Source: Terriglobia bacterium (lineage in GTDB: Bacteria; Acidobacteriota; Terriglobia; Bryobacterales; Bryobacteraceae). From it: 64,000 nt of DNA. Each line of letters starts with the position of its first letter. The stretch's first letter is position 1. A model generated the notes under the pieces. The model made no database searches. It worked only from the letters and a program-made list of their open reading frames with translations, and was not told the origin of the DNA. The stretch is taken from contig JAIQEX010000004.1 in assembly GCA_020073615.1 (NCBI GenBank), positions 1 to 64,000 on the forward strand. Direction: 5' to 3'. Positions 1-9,536 of the stretch are shown here, piece by piece. A program made the position numbers and the translations under genes.

Positions 1-79
1 CGAGATCTTGCGCCATTCGAACCAGGAAAGTTATAGAAAAGAAAAGGAGAACGGCGGGTCTGGACGCGATATGGAAATT

Positions 80-103
80 TGGCTCCCCAGGTAGGACTCG
101 AAC
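80..103 (-). repeat. 3' end of a tRNA gene (tRNA-Asn-like), probable att-site remnant
   Basis: Read on the minus strand, these 24 bases give the TTCGA loop, the 3' half of a T stem (CCTAC), the 3' half of an acceptor stem (CTGGGGA) and G plus CCA. From memory this matches the 3' end of bacterial tRNA-Asn. The rest of the tRNA is missing: the bases before TTCGA do not pair with CCTAC, and no TCCCCAG 5' acceptor strand lies within about 90 bases. Such 3' tRNA ends are the usual core sequence duplicated when an integrase-driven element inserts. I infer an attachment-site remnant; no integrase gene is visible inside the window. Confidence 0.6.
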
Positions 104-145
104 TTCGAACGAAGCTGCAAACCTTCGCTTTGCCCGCCCGCCACC

Positions 146-1006
146 CTACGGCGCCGGCTCCACGTGCACCAGCACGTCCGCCACCCAATCCAGGCTTTCC
201 ACGATGCGCAACTGCACCTTGTGCGCAATCTCGTGAGACTGCCTGACGGTCATCTCGGGATCCACCTCCAGGTGCAGATCCACGTGGTACCGCAGGCCCG
301 TCTTGCGCGCAAAGCATTTCTCCACGCCGCGCACGCCCGTGACCGTATATGCCGCCGCGCGAATCTGTTTCATGTGGCGCTTGTCGGGCATGGTATCCAT
401 CAATTGCAGGGCCGTGTCGCGCGCCACGCGCACGCCCACCAGCACCACGATCAGCCCTACGATCGAACCGCCGTAGCGGTCGGCATCGAGGAAGCGCACC
501 GGATCGCTGCGGGTCAGGCCGACCGCCACCAGCGCCGCCAGGGCCGAGCCCGTATCCATGGCGTCGTTCCACGCGTCGGCGGTCAGCGAGATGCTCTTCA
601 GCTTGCGGCCGTAACGGAACTTGAAGGTGGCCAGACCCGTCTTCGCCACCAGCGAGGCCAGCAACGGCCACACTACGAACGCCGCCGGAGGCGTTCGCGC
701 CTCGCCCAGCCGCTGCAAGGAGCCATAGGAGATCAGCGCACCGCCGGCGGTGAGCGCCAGGCCGATCAGCAGGCCCGTCAATATCTCAATGCGCCCGTGC
801 CCGTAAGGATGGTCTTCATCGGGGGGCTTGGCCGCCAGCGTCAAGCCGAGCAGCACGAAACCGGAGGCGAACACGTCGCTCGCCGATTCGAACCCGTCGG
901 CCATCACTGCCGTGGAATGGCCCGCCATGCCCGCGTAGATCTTAGCCACCGCGAGGGCGCCCGAAACCACCATCCCGACCGCCGCGACGCGCTGCCCGAT
1001 GTGCAT
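146..1006 (-). CDS. Cation diffusion facilitator family efflux protein
   Basis: A 286-residue inner-membrane cation/proton antiporter of the CDF family. It has about six hydrophobic segments, the HPYGHGR signature near residues 66-72 and a cytoplasmic C-terminal domain with HVDLHLEVD. The likely start is the ATG at 1006, because the upstream in-frame stretch lies over the aceE 3' end and looks like shadow sequence. It sits 26 bp downstream of aceE on the same strand and may be cotranscribed. The metal-site motifs are not the classic zinc H-x-x-x-D pair: TM2 reads E40-x-x-x-D44 and TM5 reads N147-x-x-x-D151. That leans towards Mn or Fe rather than Zn, but the substrate is inferred. Confidence 0.9.
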   Translation of the reverse strand: MHIGQRVAAVGMVVSGALAVAKIYAGMAGHSTAVMADGFESASDVFASGFVLLGLTLAAKPPDEDHPYGHGRIEILTGLLIGLALTAGGALISYGSLQRLGEARTPPAAFVVWPLLASLVAKTGLATFKFRYGRKLKSISLTADAWNDAMDTGSALAALVAVGLTRSDPVRFLDADRYGGSIVGLIVVLVGVRVARDTALQLMDTMPDKRHMKQIRAAAYTVTGVRGVEKCFARKTGLRYHVDLHLEVDPEMTVRQSHEIAHKVQLRIVESLDWVADVLVHVEPAP

Positions 1007-1032
1007 GTGGTTTCCCCGGCGGCCGCCGGCCG

Positions 1033-3708
<2,676 letters not shown>

Positions 3709-3791
3709 TTATGCTCTTATTATAATGAAACCGGGCAGGGGCCTTCTCCGCGGGCGGGTACAATGTGTATGAACGCACCGCGCCGCGGGGG

Positions 3792-3819
3792 TTGCAAAGT
3801 CCGCAATTTATCGTATAAG
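3792..3819 (+). promoter_or_regulatory. Candidate sigma-70 promoter for the LysW-like gene
   Basis: TTGCAA at 3792-3797 and TATAAG at 3814-3819 are separated by 16 bp. The region is AT-rich against a high-GC background. A very strong Shine-Dalgarno sequence (GGAGGTGAT, ending two bases before the ATG) follows at about 3833-3841. Assigned by eye only. Confidence 0.45.
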
Positions 3820-3843
3820 TGTAATATTTTGGGGAGGTGATCC

Positions 3844-4062
3844 ATGGTCACGTGTCCGGTATGCGATGGCGCAATCGATGTGGATGAAGAAGACGTCGAC
3901 GAGGGCGACACGGTCAGTTGTGACGAGTGTGGCGCGGACCTGAGAGTGGTGGGCACCGGTCCTCTGGAATTGGAATCGGCCGAACAACTCGAGGAAGAGG
4001 AAGAGATCGAAGAGGGCTTCCTCGAGGACGAAGAGGAAGAATCGGATGAGGACTGGAAATAA
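3844..4062 (+). CDS. LysW-like zinc-ribbon protein with long acidic tail
   Basis: A 72-residue protein. The N-terminus has two CxxC pairs (C4/C7 and C26/C29) in the arrangement of LysW, the carrier protein of lysine/arginine biosynthesis in Thermus and archaea, followed by G-PLEL as in LysW. The remainder is an extremely acidic stretch ending S-D-E-D-W-K. True LysW proteins end E-D-W-G-E, and the terminal Glu is the amino-acid attachment site. Here the last residue is Lys, so the known carrier chemistry is not possible as such. No lysX, lysY or lysZ neighbour is present. The strong ribosome binding site supports real expression. Role unknown; a zinc-binding acidic adaptor is the safest description. 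Confidence 0.8.
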   Translation: MVTCPVCDGAIDVDEEDVDEGDTVSCDECGADLRVVGTGPLELESAEQLEEEEEIEEGFLEDEEEESDEDWK

Positions 4063-4123
4063 GCGGGCGCGCGCGCGTGTAACGGCCCGTATCGCCGCGG
4101 CGTCGAATGGTCAGGAGGCTCGC

Positions 4124-4480
4124 ATGAGCAGGTTCGCTCCGGTTTTGCTGGCGCTCCTGGTTTTCTGCGTCCCCGCCGGCTTCGCCCAGAAAAAGAGCAA
4201 GGGCGACCAGAATACGCGCACCGTGCAAGGCGTTGTCACCGCGGCCGACGATACCGCCGTGGCGGGAGCGATCGTGCAACTGGAAGACACCAAGACCAAG
4301 ACGGTACGTTCCTTCATCACCCAGGAAAAAGGAGCGTACTACTTCCACGGCCTGAGCCCCGATATCGATTACGAACTCCGCGCCAACCACCAGGGCGCCT
4401 CCAGCGGCACCAAGACCCTGAGCTCTTTCGATTCGCGCAAGGAAGCCATCATCAACCTGAAGCTGAACCCGAAGAAGTAG
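4124..4480 (+). CDS. Secreted protein with carboxypeptidase regulatory-like (beta-sandwich) domain
   Basis: A 118-residue protein. A signal peptide covers about residues 1-21, ending A-G-F-A-Q. The rest resembles one carboxypeptidase-regulatory-like fold: V-Q-G-V-V-T at the start, A-G-A-I-V-Q-L in the middle, G-A-Y-Y-F-H-G-L and Y-E-L-R-A later, as in domains found at the N-termini of TonB-type proteins in acidobacteria. Here the domain stands alone. Start at the ATG at 4124, because AGGAGG lies at 4113-4118; the longer frame from 4046 would bury the signal peptide. Probably periplasmic; no enzymatic residues are evident. Confidence 0.75.
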   Translation: MSRFAPVLLALLVFCVPAGFAQKKSKGDQNTRTVQGVVTAADDTAVAGAIVQLEDTKTKTVRSFITQEKGAYYFHGLSPDIDYELRANHQGASSGTKTLSSFDSRKEAIINLKLNPKK

Positions 4481-4503
4481 TGGTTGAGTTGGCCTCCGGA
4501 CAT

Positions 4504-4639
4504 TCACCTCGGAGACGCGGAGGCCGCGCGGAGCGGCAAAGAGGATTCCTGGATGAACCGCACGAATCGGGCCTCCCTGACGATGCCGGTTCTACATCTT
4601 CTCCGCGTAGTCTCGGCGCTCTCCGCGCCTCCGCGGTGA
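4504..4639. repeat. Imperfect inverted-repeat element (CGGAG-rich arms)
   Basis: The left arm begins TCACCTCGGAGACGCGGAG and the right arm read backwards begins TCACCGCGGAGGCGCGGAG. The arms of about 40 bases share a repeated CGGAG-N-CGCGGAG theme and flank about 55 bases of unrelated centre. It fills the convergent gap between the small secreted gene and rarA. A similar element is at 7671-7790. It may be a small mobile palindromic unit; a role in transcription termination between convergent genes is also possible. Confidence 0.55.
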
Positions 4640-4652
4640 GTGGGAGACTACG

Positions 4653-5966
4653 TCAGGTCGCCTTCTTCTCCCTGATCCTGCGGATCTCCTCCAGCCTCTC
4701 CGCAATCCGCTTCTCCACCCCGCGGTCTGTCGGAAAATAATATCGGCGGCCCGCCAGCGAGGGCGGCAGGCACTCCATATCGGTGACCGCGTCCGCAAAC
4801 TTATGGGCATGCTGATAGCCCTCGCCGTATCCCCACTCTTTCATGCTCCGCGTCGGCGCATTGCGCAGGTTCATGGGCACGGGCTCGGCGATGGTCTTCT
4901 CCACGTCCTGGGCGGCCGCGCCCATGGCCCGGTACGCCGCGTCGGATTTCGGCGCCGCGCACAGGTAGATGGCGGCTTGGGCGAGCGCCAGGTCGCCCTC
5001 CGGGATCCCCAGGAAATGCACCGCCTGCATGGCCGCCACCGCCTGTTCCAGGGCGCGCGGGTCGGCTAGGCCGATGTCTTCGCTGGCCATGCGGATCAGG
5101 CGGCGCGCAATGTACAGCCGGTCCTCGCCCGCCTCCAGCATGCGCGTGAGCCAGTACAAGGCCGCATCCACCTCGCTCGAGCGCACCGATTTGTGCAGCG
5201 CCGAAATCAGGTTGAAATGCTCTTCCCCGCCCTTGTCGTATAACAGCACTTTGCGCTCGATGGCGTCCTGCACGGCCGCTTCGGTCAACTGCGCGGAGCC
5301 TCCCGAGCCAACGGCTGCCGCGGCCGCTTCCAGCGTGTTATAAGCCTGGCGCGCGTCGCCGTTGGCGTAAATGGCGATCTGCTCCAGCAACTCGCCGGTG
5401 GCCTCGAGCCCTACCACCGGCAGCGCGCGCCCCAGCAGCGTCACGATCTCCGGCACCGTGAGCCCGCGCAGCGCATAGACGCGCGAGCGCGAGAGCAGCG
5501 CGGCAATCACTTCGAACGACGGGTTCTCGGTGGTGGCGCCGATGAGAATGATATCGCCGCGCTCGACATACGGCAGAAACGCGTCCTGCTGCGCCTTGTT
5601 GAAGCGGTGGATCTCGTCGATAAACAGAATCGTGCGCCGGCCCATGCGGCGCAGGCGCTCGGCATCGGCCATCACCGCTTTGATTTCCTTGATGCCGCTC
5701 AGCACCGCGCTGAAGGGGATGTACTCGCAGCGCGTGATGCGCGCGATGAGCTTGGCCAGCGTGGTTTTGCCGACGCCCGGCGGCCCCCACAGGATGATCG
5801 AGCTCAGCTCGTCGCGCTCGATCTGCCGGCGCAGGGGCTTCCCCTCCCCCAGGATGTGCTCCTGGCCGACGAAGTCCTCCAGTTTTTGCGGTCGCATGCG
5901 CTCGGCCAGCGGCCGCTTGCCGCCCGCCGGCTCCGCTTCGGGCAGCGTGGTGTCGAACAGGCTCAC
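4653..5966 (-). CDS. rarA: Replication-associated recombination protein A (RarA/MgsA AAA+ ATPase)
   Basis: A 437-residue clamp-loader-like AAA+ ATPase that acts at stalled replication forks. Walker A GPPGVGKTT is at residues 61-69 and Walker B D-E-I-H at 117-120. The C-terminal MgsA-type domain has the expected R-N-A-P-T and YFPTDRGVE segments near the end. Length matches the family. The start is a GTG at 5966 that overlaps the stop of the upstream methyltransferase gene by 4 bp (GTGA), so the two genes are translationally coupled. The longer in-frame extension upstream is antisense-type shadow inside the methyltransferase. Confidence 0.95.
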   Translation of the reverse strand: MSLFDTTLPEAEPAGGKRPLAERMRPQKLEDFVGQEHILGEGKPLRRQIERDELSSIILWGPPGVGKTTLAKLIARITRCEYIPFSAVLSGIKEIKAVMADAERLRRMGRRTILFIDEIHRFNKAQQDAFLPYVERGDIILIGATTENPSFEVIAALLSRSRVYALRGLTVPEIVTLLGRALPVVGLEATGELLEQIAIYANGDARQAYNTLEAAAAAVGSGGSAQLTEAAVQDAIERKVLLYDKGGEEHFNLISALHKSVRSSEVDAALYWLTRMLEAGEDRLYIARRLIRMASEDIGLADPRALEQAVAAMQAVHFLGIPEGDLALAQAAIYLCAAPKSDAAYRAMGAAAQDVEKTIAEPVPMNLRNAPTRSMKEWGYGEGYQHAHKFADAVTDMECLPPSLAGRRYYFPTDRGVEKRIAERLEEIRRIREKKAT

Positions 5967-6769
5967 GGCCGCAGCGCCCTCTGGCGGCGGGCCTCGTAAA
6001 GCAGGATGCCGGCCGCCACCGCGGCGTTCAGCGATTCCACTCCCACCGTGGGGATGGAAATATCGAGCGCCGCCGACCGCAGTTCGCCGCCCACGCCGTG
6101 CGCTTCGCTGCCGATAATGATCCCGCACCGCGCCGTGAGATCGACGTCGGCCAGGGAACGCGCCGCCGCCCCGGCGTGCGCCGGAACGCCGGCGTACAGC
6201 GCCACCTTGTTCTGCTGCAGGGCGGCGCGCGCCAGAGCGGGGTCCACGCCATGCAGGAACGGGATGCGGAACACCGAGCCCGCCGACGCGCGCAGCGTTT
6301 TCGGATTGTACGGGCTCACCGTGCCTTTGAGAAACATCGCGCCCGTGGCGCCGAAGGCTTCGGCGGCGCGCAGGATGGCGCCGGCATTTCCGGGGTCCTG
6401 CAAGCCGTCGAGCACCACCACCAGCGACCGGCCGCGGAACAACTGCTCCAGCTTCCACTCCGGCGGCTTGACCAGCGCCATCACGCCCTGGCTGGTCCCG
6501 GTATCGGAAACCCGGCGCAGCAGCGCATCGGCCACCACCACCACGCGGATGCCCGACAGGCGGCGCACGTGCGCCTCCGCGGCCGACCGCACCGACTCGG
6601 CCACCAGCACCGCCTTCACTTCGCAATCGCTGCGCAGCGCCTCTTCGAGCAGGTGGAACGTCTCCGCCACGCACCACCCCTCCTGCGTGAGGCCGCCGCG
6701 CACGATGGCGCGCCGCACGTCCTTCAGCAGCGGATTGGCCGCGCTCGTGATCGTCTCGGCCTTGGGCAT
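5963..6769 (-). CDS. TrmH/SpoU-family RNA 2'-O-methyltransferase
   Basis: A 268-residue SAM-dependent RNA ribose methyltransferase of the SPOUT class. An N-terminal substrate-binding domain (about residues 1-100, beginning I-T-S-A-A-N-P-L) precedes the knotted catalytic domain. The family motifs are visible: D-P-G-N-A-G-A-I-L-R-A-A, G-S-E-A-H-G-V and S-L-N-A-A-V-A-A-G-I-L-L-Y-E. Exact RNA target is not deducible. Start at the ATG at 6769; the ORF could run further upstream but that overlaps the divergent gene. The stop overlaps the rarA start. Confidence 0.92.
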   Translation of the reverse strand: MPKAETITSAANPLLKDVRRAIVRGGLTQEGWCVAETFHLLEEALRSDCEVKAVLVAESVRSAAEAHVRRLSGIRVVVVADALLRRVSDTGTSQGVMALVKPPEWKLEQLFRGRSLVVVLDGLQDPGNAGAILRAAEAFGATGAMFLKGTVSPYNPKTLRASAGSVFRIPFLHGVDPALARAALQQNKVALYAGVPAHAGAAARSLADVDLTARCGIIIGSEAHGVGGELRSAALDISIPTVGVESLNAAVAAGILLYEARRQRALRP

Positions 6770-6806
6770 CCGATTACAATGGTTCTGAACGATCAGAATA
6801 CCGCAG

Positions 6807-7394
6807 ATGAAACGTGTCGTATGGAACGCGGCCGCCGTCGCTCTGGCCGCGCTGCTCGTTTCGATCGCCTGGTTCTCGGCGCGCATCGAACAGCAATCCA
6901 CGCGCGATGAGGCCCAACCGGCCGACGTGATCCTGGTGCTGGGCGCCGCCGAGTATCGCGGCCGCCCGTCCCATGTGCTGCGCGCGCGTCTCGACCACGC
7001 ACTCGAGCTCTACACCGCCTCGCTCGCCCCGCGCATTCTCACCACCGGCGGCGCGGGCGGCGACCCGGTGTTCACCGAAGGCGGCGTGGGCCGCTCCTAC
7101 CTCATCGGCCGCGGCGTGCCTTCGGAAGCGATCATCGTGGAAACCGAGGGCGAAAGCACGGTCGAATCCACCGCCATGGCCGGCGAAATCATGCGCCGCA
7201 TGGGCCTGCATTCGGTCATCGTGGTGAGCGACGGCTACCACATCTACCGCGTGAAGAAGATGCTGCAATTCCGCGGCCTCAACGTCTACGGCTCGCCGCG
7301 CAAGGAGCACAATCCCGAACCGCTCCATGAACGCTGGAACTATGTCAAACAGGCCATCGGCTACCTGCTCTGGCGCGCCGGGGTGGCGGTGTAG
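6807..7394 (+). CDS. YdcF/SanA-like membrane-anchored DUF218 protein
   Basis: A 195-residue protein. One N-terminal hydrophobic anchor (about residues 5-23) is followed by a DUF218 domain, recognised by A-D-V-I-L-V-L-G-A-A, G-R-P-S-H-V-L-R-A-R-L, T-G-G and V-V-S-D-G-Y-H near residues 140-146. Members have been linked to envelope integrity (SanA, ElyC). Divergent from the methyltransferase with a 37 bp gap, so the promoters overlap. No close functional partner nearby. Confidence 0.85.
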   Translation: MKRVVWNAAAVALAALLVSIAWFSARIEQQSTRDEAQPADVILVLGAAEYRGRPSHVLRARLDHALELYTASLAPRILTTGGAGGDPVFTEGGVGRSYLIGRGVPSEAIIVETEGESTVESTAMAGEIMRRMGLHSVIVVSDGYHIYRVKKMLQFRGLNVYGSPRKEHNPEPLHERWNYVKQAIGYLLWRAGVAV

Positions 7395-7670
7395 GATAGG
7401 ACGGTGTGGTGCGGGCGCCTCGGAGTACCCTGCGGGTCCGGCGCGGGGAGTTGAGATAAGGCCGAACTCGTCTGCTGGAGGGTATCTCTGCCCGCGGCAC
7501 AGACTCCAGAATGGCGTTGTTGGACCGCCGGCCAACATCAGTCCGAGTCGGCGACTTATCGGGGGTAATCCTGCGGCTTGCGCCCATGATCAACCCCGGG
7601 GGGTTGCCCAGGTGATGGAAAGGGCCGAACAAGCCGACACCCGTTGACAGGTCCAGCTAGCGAGGTGTCC
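7395..7670. other. Intergenic region without a convincing gene
   Basis: About 275 bases between the YdcF-like gene and the inverted-repeat element. Short open frames exist on both strands but none looks like protein. Several GC-rich complementary patches are present, for example around 7590-7615, so a structured transcript is possible, but I recognise no known RNA class (RNase P, SRP, 6S and tmRNA were considered). Confidence 0.4.
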
Positions 7671-7790
7671 CACCACCGAGGCGCCGAGCCGCCGAGAAAA
7701 GAGCGAAAACCCAGCGGCAATTCGAGCGCGGGTGGGCCGGGAGCGCGGAGAATTCTCTGCTCAACTCGGCGCCTCGGCGCCTCGGCGGTA
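7671..7790. repeat. Imperfect inverted-repeat element (CGCCGAG-rich arms)
   Basis: The left arm (7671-7700) reads CACCACCGAGGCGCCGAG and the right arm (about 7760-7790), read backwards, TACCGCCGAGGCGCCGAG, with further CGCCGAG copies in both. About 60 bases separate the arms. The design is the same as the element at 4504-4639, with CCGAG instead of CGGAG units. It abuts the 3' end of larB. Confidence 0.6.
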
Positions 7791-7801
7791 GACTGCGGTC
7801 C

Positions 7802-8548
7802 TTACAGCCGGTTGATCAGGCTGGCGACGTAGCCCGCGCCGAAGCCGTTATCGATATTCACCACCGTCACGTTGCTGGCGCAACTGTTCAGCATGCCGAG
7901 CAGCGCCGCGAGGCCGTGAAAGCTGGCGCCGTAACCGACGCTGGTGGGAACGGCGATCACCGGGCACGAGACCAGCCCGCCGATGGCGCTCGGCAGCGCG
8001 CCCTCCATGCCTGCGCAGACCACGATGACACGCGCGGCGGTGAGCCGCTCGCGGTTACTCATCAGGCGGTGAATGCCGGCCACCCCGATATCGTGGATGG
8101 TTTCCACCTGGTTGCCCATCACCTCGGCCGTGATCTGCGCTTCTTCGGCCACGGGGATATCGCTGGTGCCGGCGGAAACCACGGCGATGGTCCCCTTGCC
8201 GTGGACCGCGCGGTCGCGCCAGAAACGAATGGCGCCGGAAAGCGGGAAGTACTCGCCGCAGGCCAGTTTCTCCGTCACCGCCGCGCCGCATTCCCGGTCG
8301 GCCCGCGTGATGAGCACGTTCTGCGAGTTCTCCAGCAGCCGCTCGGCAATGGCCACCACCTGTTCGGGAGCCTTACCGCGGGCGAAGATCACCTCCGGGA
8401 TGCCGTGGCGCAGCGCGCGATGGTGATCCACCTTGGCAAACCCCAGGTCTTCGAAGGGCATGTGGCGCATACGGGTCATGGCCGCGTCGATCTCGATGGC
8501 GCCCGAGCGCACCTGCTCGAACAACGACCGAAGCTGGTCCTGATCCAT
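7802..8548 (-). CDS. larB: LarB: pyridinium-3,5-biscarboxylic acid mononucleotide synthase
   Basis: A 248-residue protein that carboxylates and hydrolyses nicotinic acid adenine dinucleotide, the first step in making the nickel-pincer nucleotide cofactor of lactate racemase (LarA) and related enzymes. The C-terminal two thirds are PurE-like: [32 protein letters not shown] and [12 protein letters not shown]. The N-terminal G-F-A-K-V-D-H-H-R is also typical. larC, larE and larA are not in this window, so the pathway must be completed elsewhere. Confidence 0.93.
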   Translation of the reverse strand: MDQDQLRSLFEQVRSGAIEIDAAMTRMRHMPFEDLGFAKVDHHRALRHGIPEVIFARGKAPEQVVAIAERLLENSQNVLITRADRECGAAVTEKLACGEYFPLSGAIRFWRDRAVHGKGTIAVVSAGTSDIPVAEEAQITAEVMGNQVETIHDIGVAGIHRLMSNRERLTAARVIVVCAGMEGALPSAIGGLVSCPVIAVPTSVGYGASFHGLAALLGMLNSCASNVTVVNIDNGFGAGYVASLINRL

Positions 8549-8735
8549 GAGGCCAGAATATCAGAACGCGCCGGGCAGGCTCGCCGGCAGCGGCGGGCCT
8601 CGGGTTGGGCGGTGTCTCGGGCATGCCCATATCTTTTGGTCACAGATGTTACGAAAGTACCGGGTGCCTTAGCCAGATTGGGCCTTTCGGTCTATTGTGA
8701 GAAACCATACGGAAACGCATCATAGAAATCGACAT

Positions 8736-9131
8736 ATGGAAATGAGCATGAATTCGGATACGGGCCTGGACGATGTCAGCGCCAATTTCGGAGGCGAAAG
8801 CGAGCGTCGTGGGAACAGCCGCTTTCCGGTTCGAGAAGAGCTAAAGTACCGGGTTTTGCACACCAACCTGGAGGAGACGGACGGTATCGGCACGACGTTG
8901 AATATCGGCAGCCGGGGAATCCTCTTCAGCACGGAAGGCAAACTGCCGGTAGGTCGCATGGTGGAATTGTCCGTGAACTGGCCGGCGCGGCTGGACGGAA
9001 TCTGCCCGCTAAAATTCGTAGCGTTTGGCCGGGTGGTACGCTCGGAGGCTGGAAAGGCGGCGGTGCGGATTGAGCGCTACGAGTTCAAGACGCGCGGCAA
9101 CGGATCGGCTGCGGCCGCCGGCCGAATGTAG
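8736..9131 (+). CDS. PilZ-domain protein
   Basis: About 131 residues. The N-terminus is followed by E-R-R-G-N-S-R-F-P-V and, after a gap, N-I-G-S-R-G-I-L-F, the general layout of PilZ domains (R-x-x-x-R, then N-x-S-x-x-G), here with G-S-R in the second motif. PilZ domains commonly bind cyclic di-GMP. The C-terminus ends in a short Ala-rich tail. Start uncertain: ATGs at 8736, 8742 and 8748 are close together and none has a strong ribosome binding site. Free-standing; no chemotaxis or cellulose genes nearby. Target unknown. Confidence 0.8.
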   Translation: MEMSMNSDTGLDDVSANFGGESERRGNSRFPVREELKYRVLHTNLEETDGIGTTLNIGSRGILFSTEGKLPVGRMVELSVNWPARLDGICPLKFVAFGRVVRSEAGKAAVRIERYEFKTRGNGSAAAAGRM

Positions 9132-9159
9132 ACTTCACAAGGTTCACAAGGAGGAGGAC

Positions 9160-9189
9160 TTGCCGTCCCGTTCGGGTTCTCGGTATACT
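9160..9189 (+). promoter_or_regulatory. Candidate sigma-70 promoter
   Basis: TTGCCG at 9160-9165 and TATACT at 9184-9189 with an 18 bp spacer, located 22 bases before the ATG of the small protein at 9212. Assigned by eye. Confidence 0.5.
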
Positions 9190-9211
9190 GGCTTTTTCGC
9201 TGAGACGTTTT

Positions 9212-9478
9212 ATGACGGCGAGAGACGAATTCGATCCACTGGCGCCCCAGCGGGAGGCTGCTTTTTTCTACGGGCTTTTTCTGAGAGGCCATGACAGCGA
9301 GACCCTCCGCCAGGACATCGACGTGCCCCGGTCGATGATGGACAAATGGATGAAGGCCCACGACTTCGAGGCCTCATTCCGGGAAAACCTGCAACGCGTG
9401 TACGCCTATCGCAAGCAAGTGCTGGCCATCTTTGACGGTTTGATTTCCAACGAACAACTCCGCACCCGGGTGCAGTAA
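9212..9478 (+). CDS. Small conserved-looking protein with helix-turn-helix character
   Basis: 88 residues, function not recognised. The middle segment (about residues 28-50, S-E-T-L-R-Q-D-I-D-V-P, then M-M-D-K-W) reads like the helix-turn-helix of a small DNA-binding protein, followed by a helical region. A good promoter lies directly upstream, which supports a real gene. It stands alone between the PilZ gene and the convergent bshC. Confidence 0.6.
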   Translation: MTARDEFDPLAPQREAAFFYGLFLRGHDSETLRQDIDVPRSMMDKWMKAHDFEASFRENLQRVYAYRKQVLAIFDGLISNEQLRTRVQ

Positions 9479-9536
9479 TCGGCAGCTCTCGGCGAATCGG
9501 CTGCCCCGCGCTGACGGGGCTGACAGGCCGACGGCT

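Noticed and set aside
80-200. Complete tRNA or tmRNA at the left end
   Set aside because: Only the 3' part is present; neither the T stem nor the acceptor stem can be completed from the flanking bases.
7395-7670. Known structured RNA (RNase P, SRP RNA, 6S, riboswitch)
   Set aside because: None of the core motifs of these RNAs could be found on either strand.
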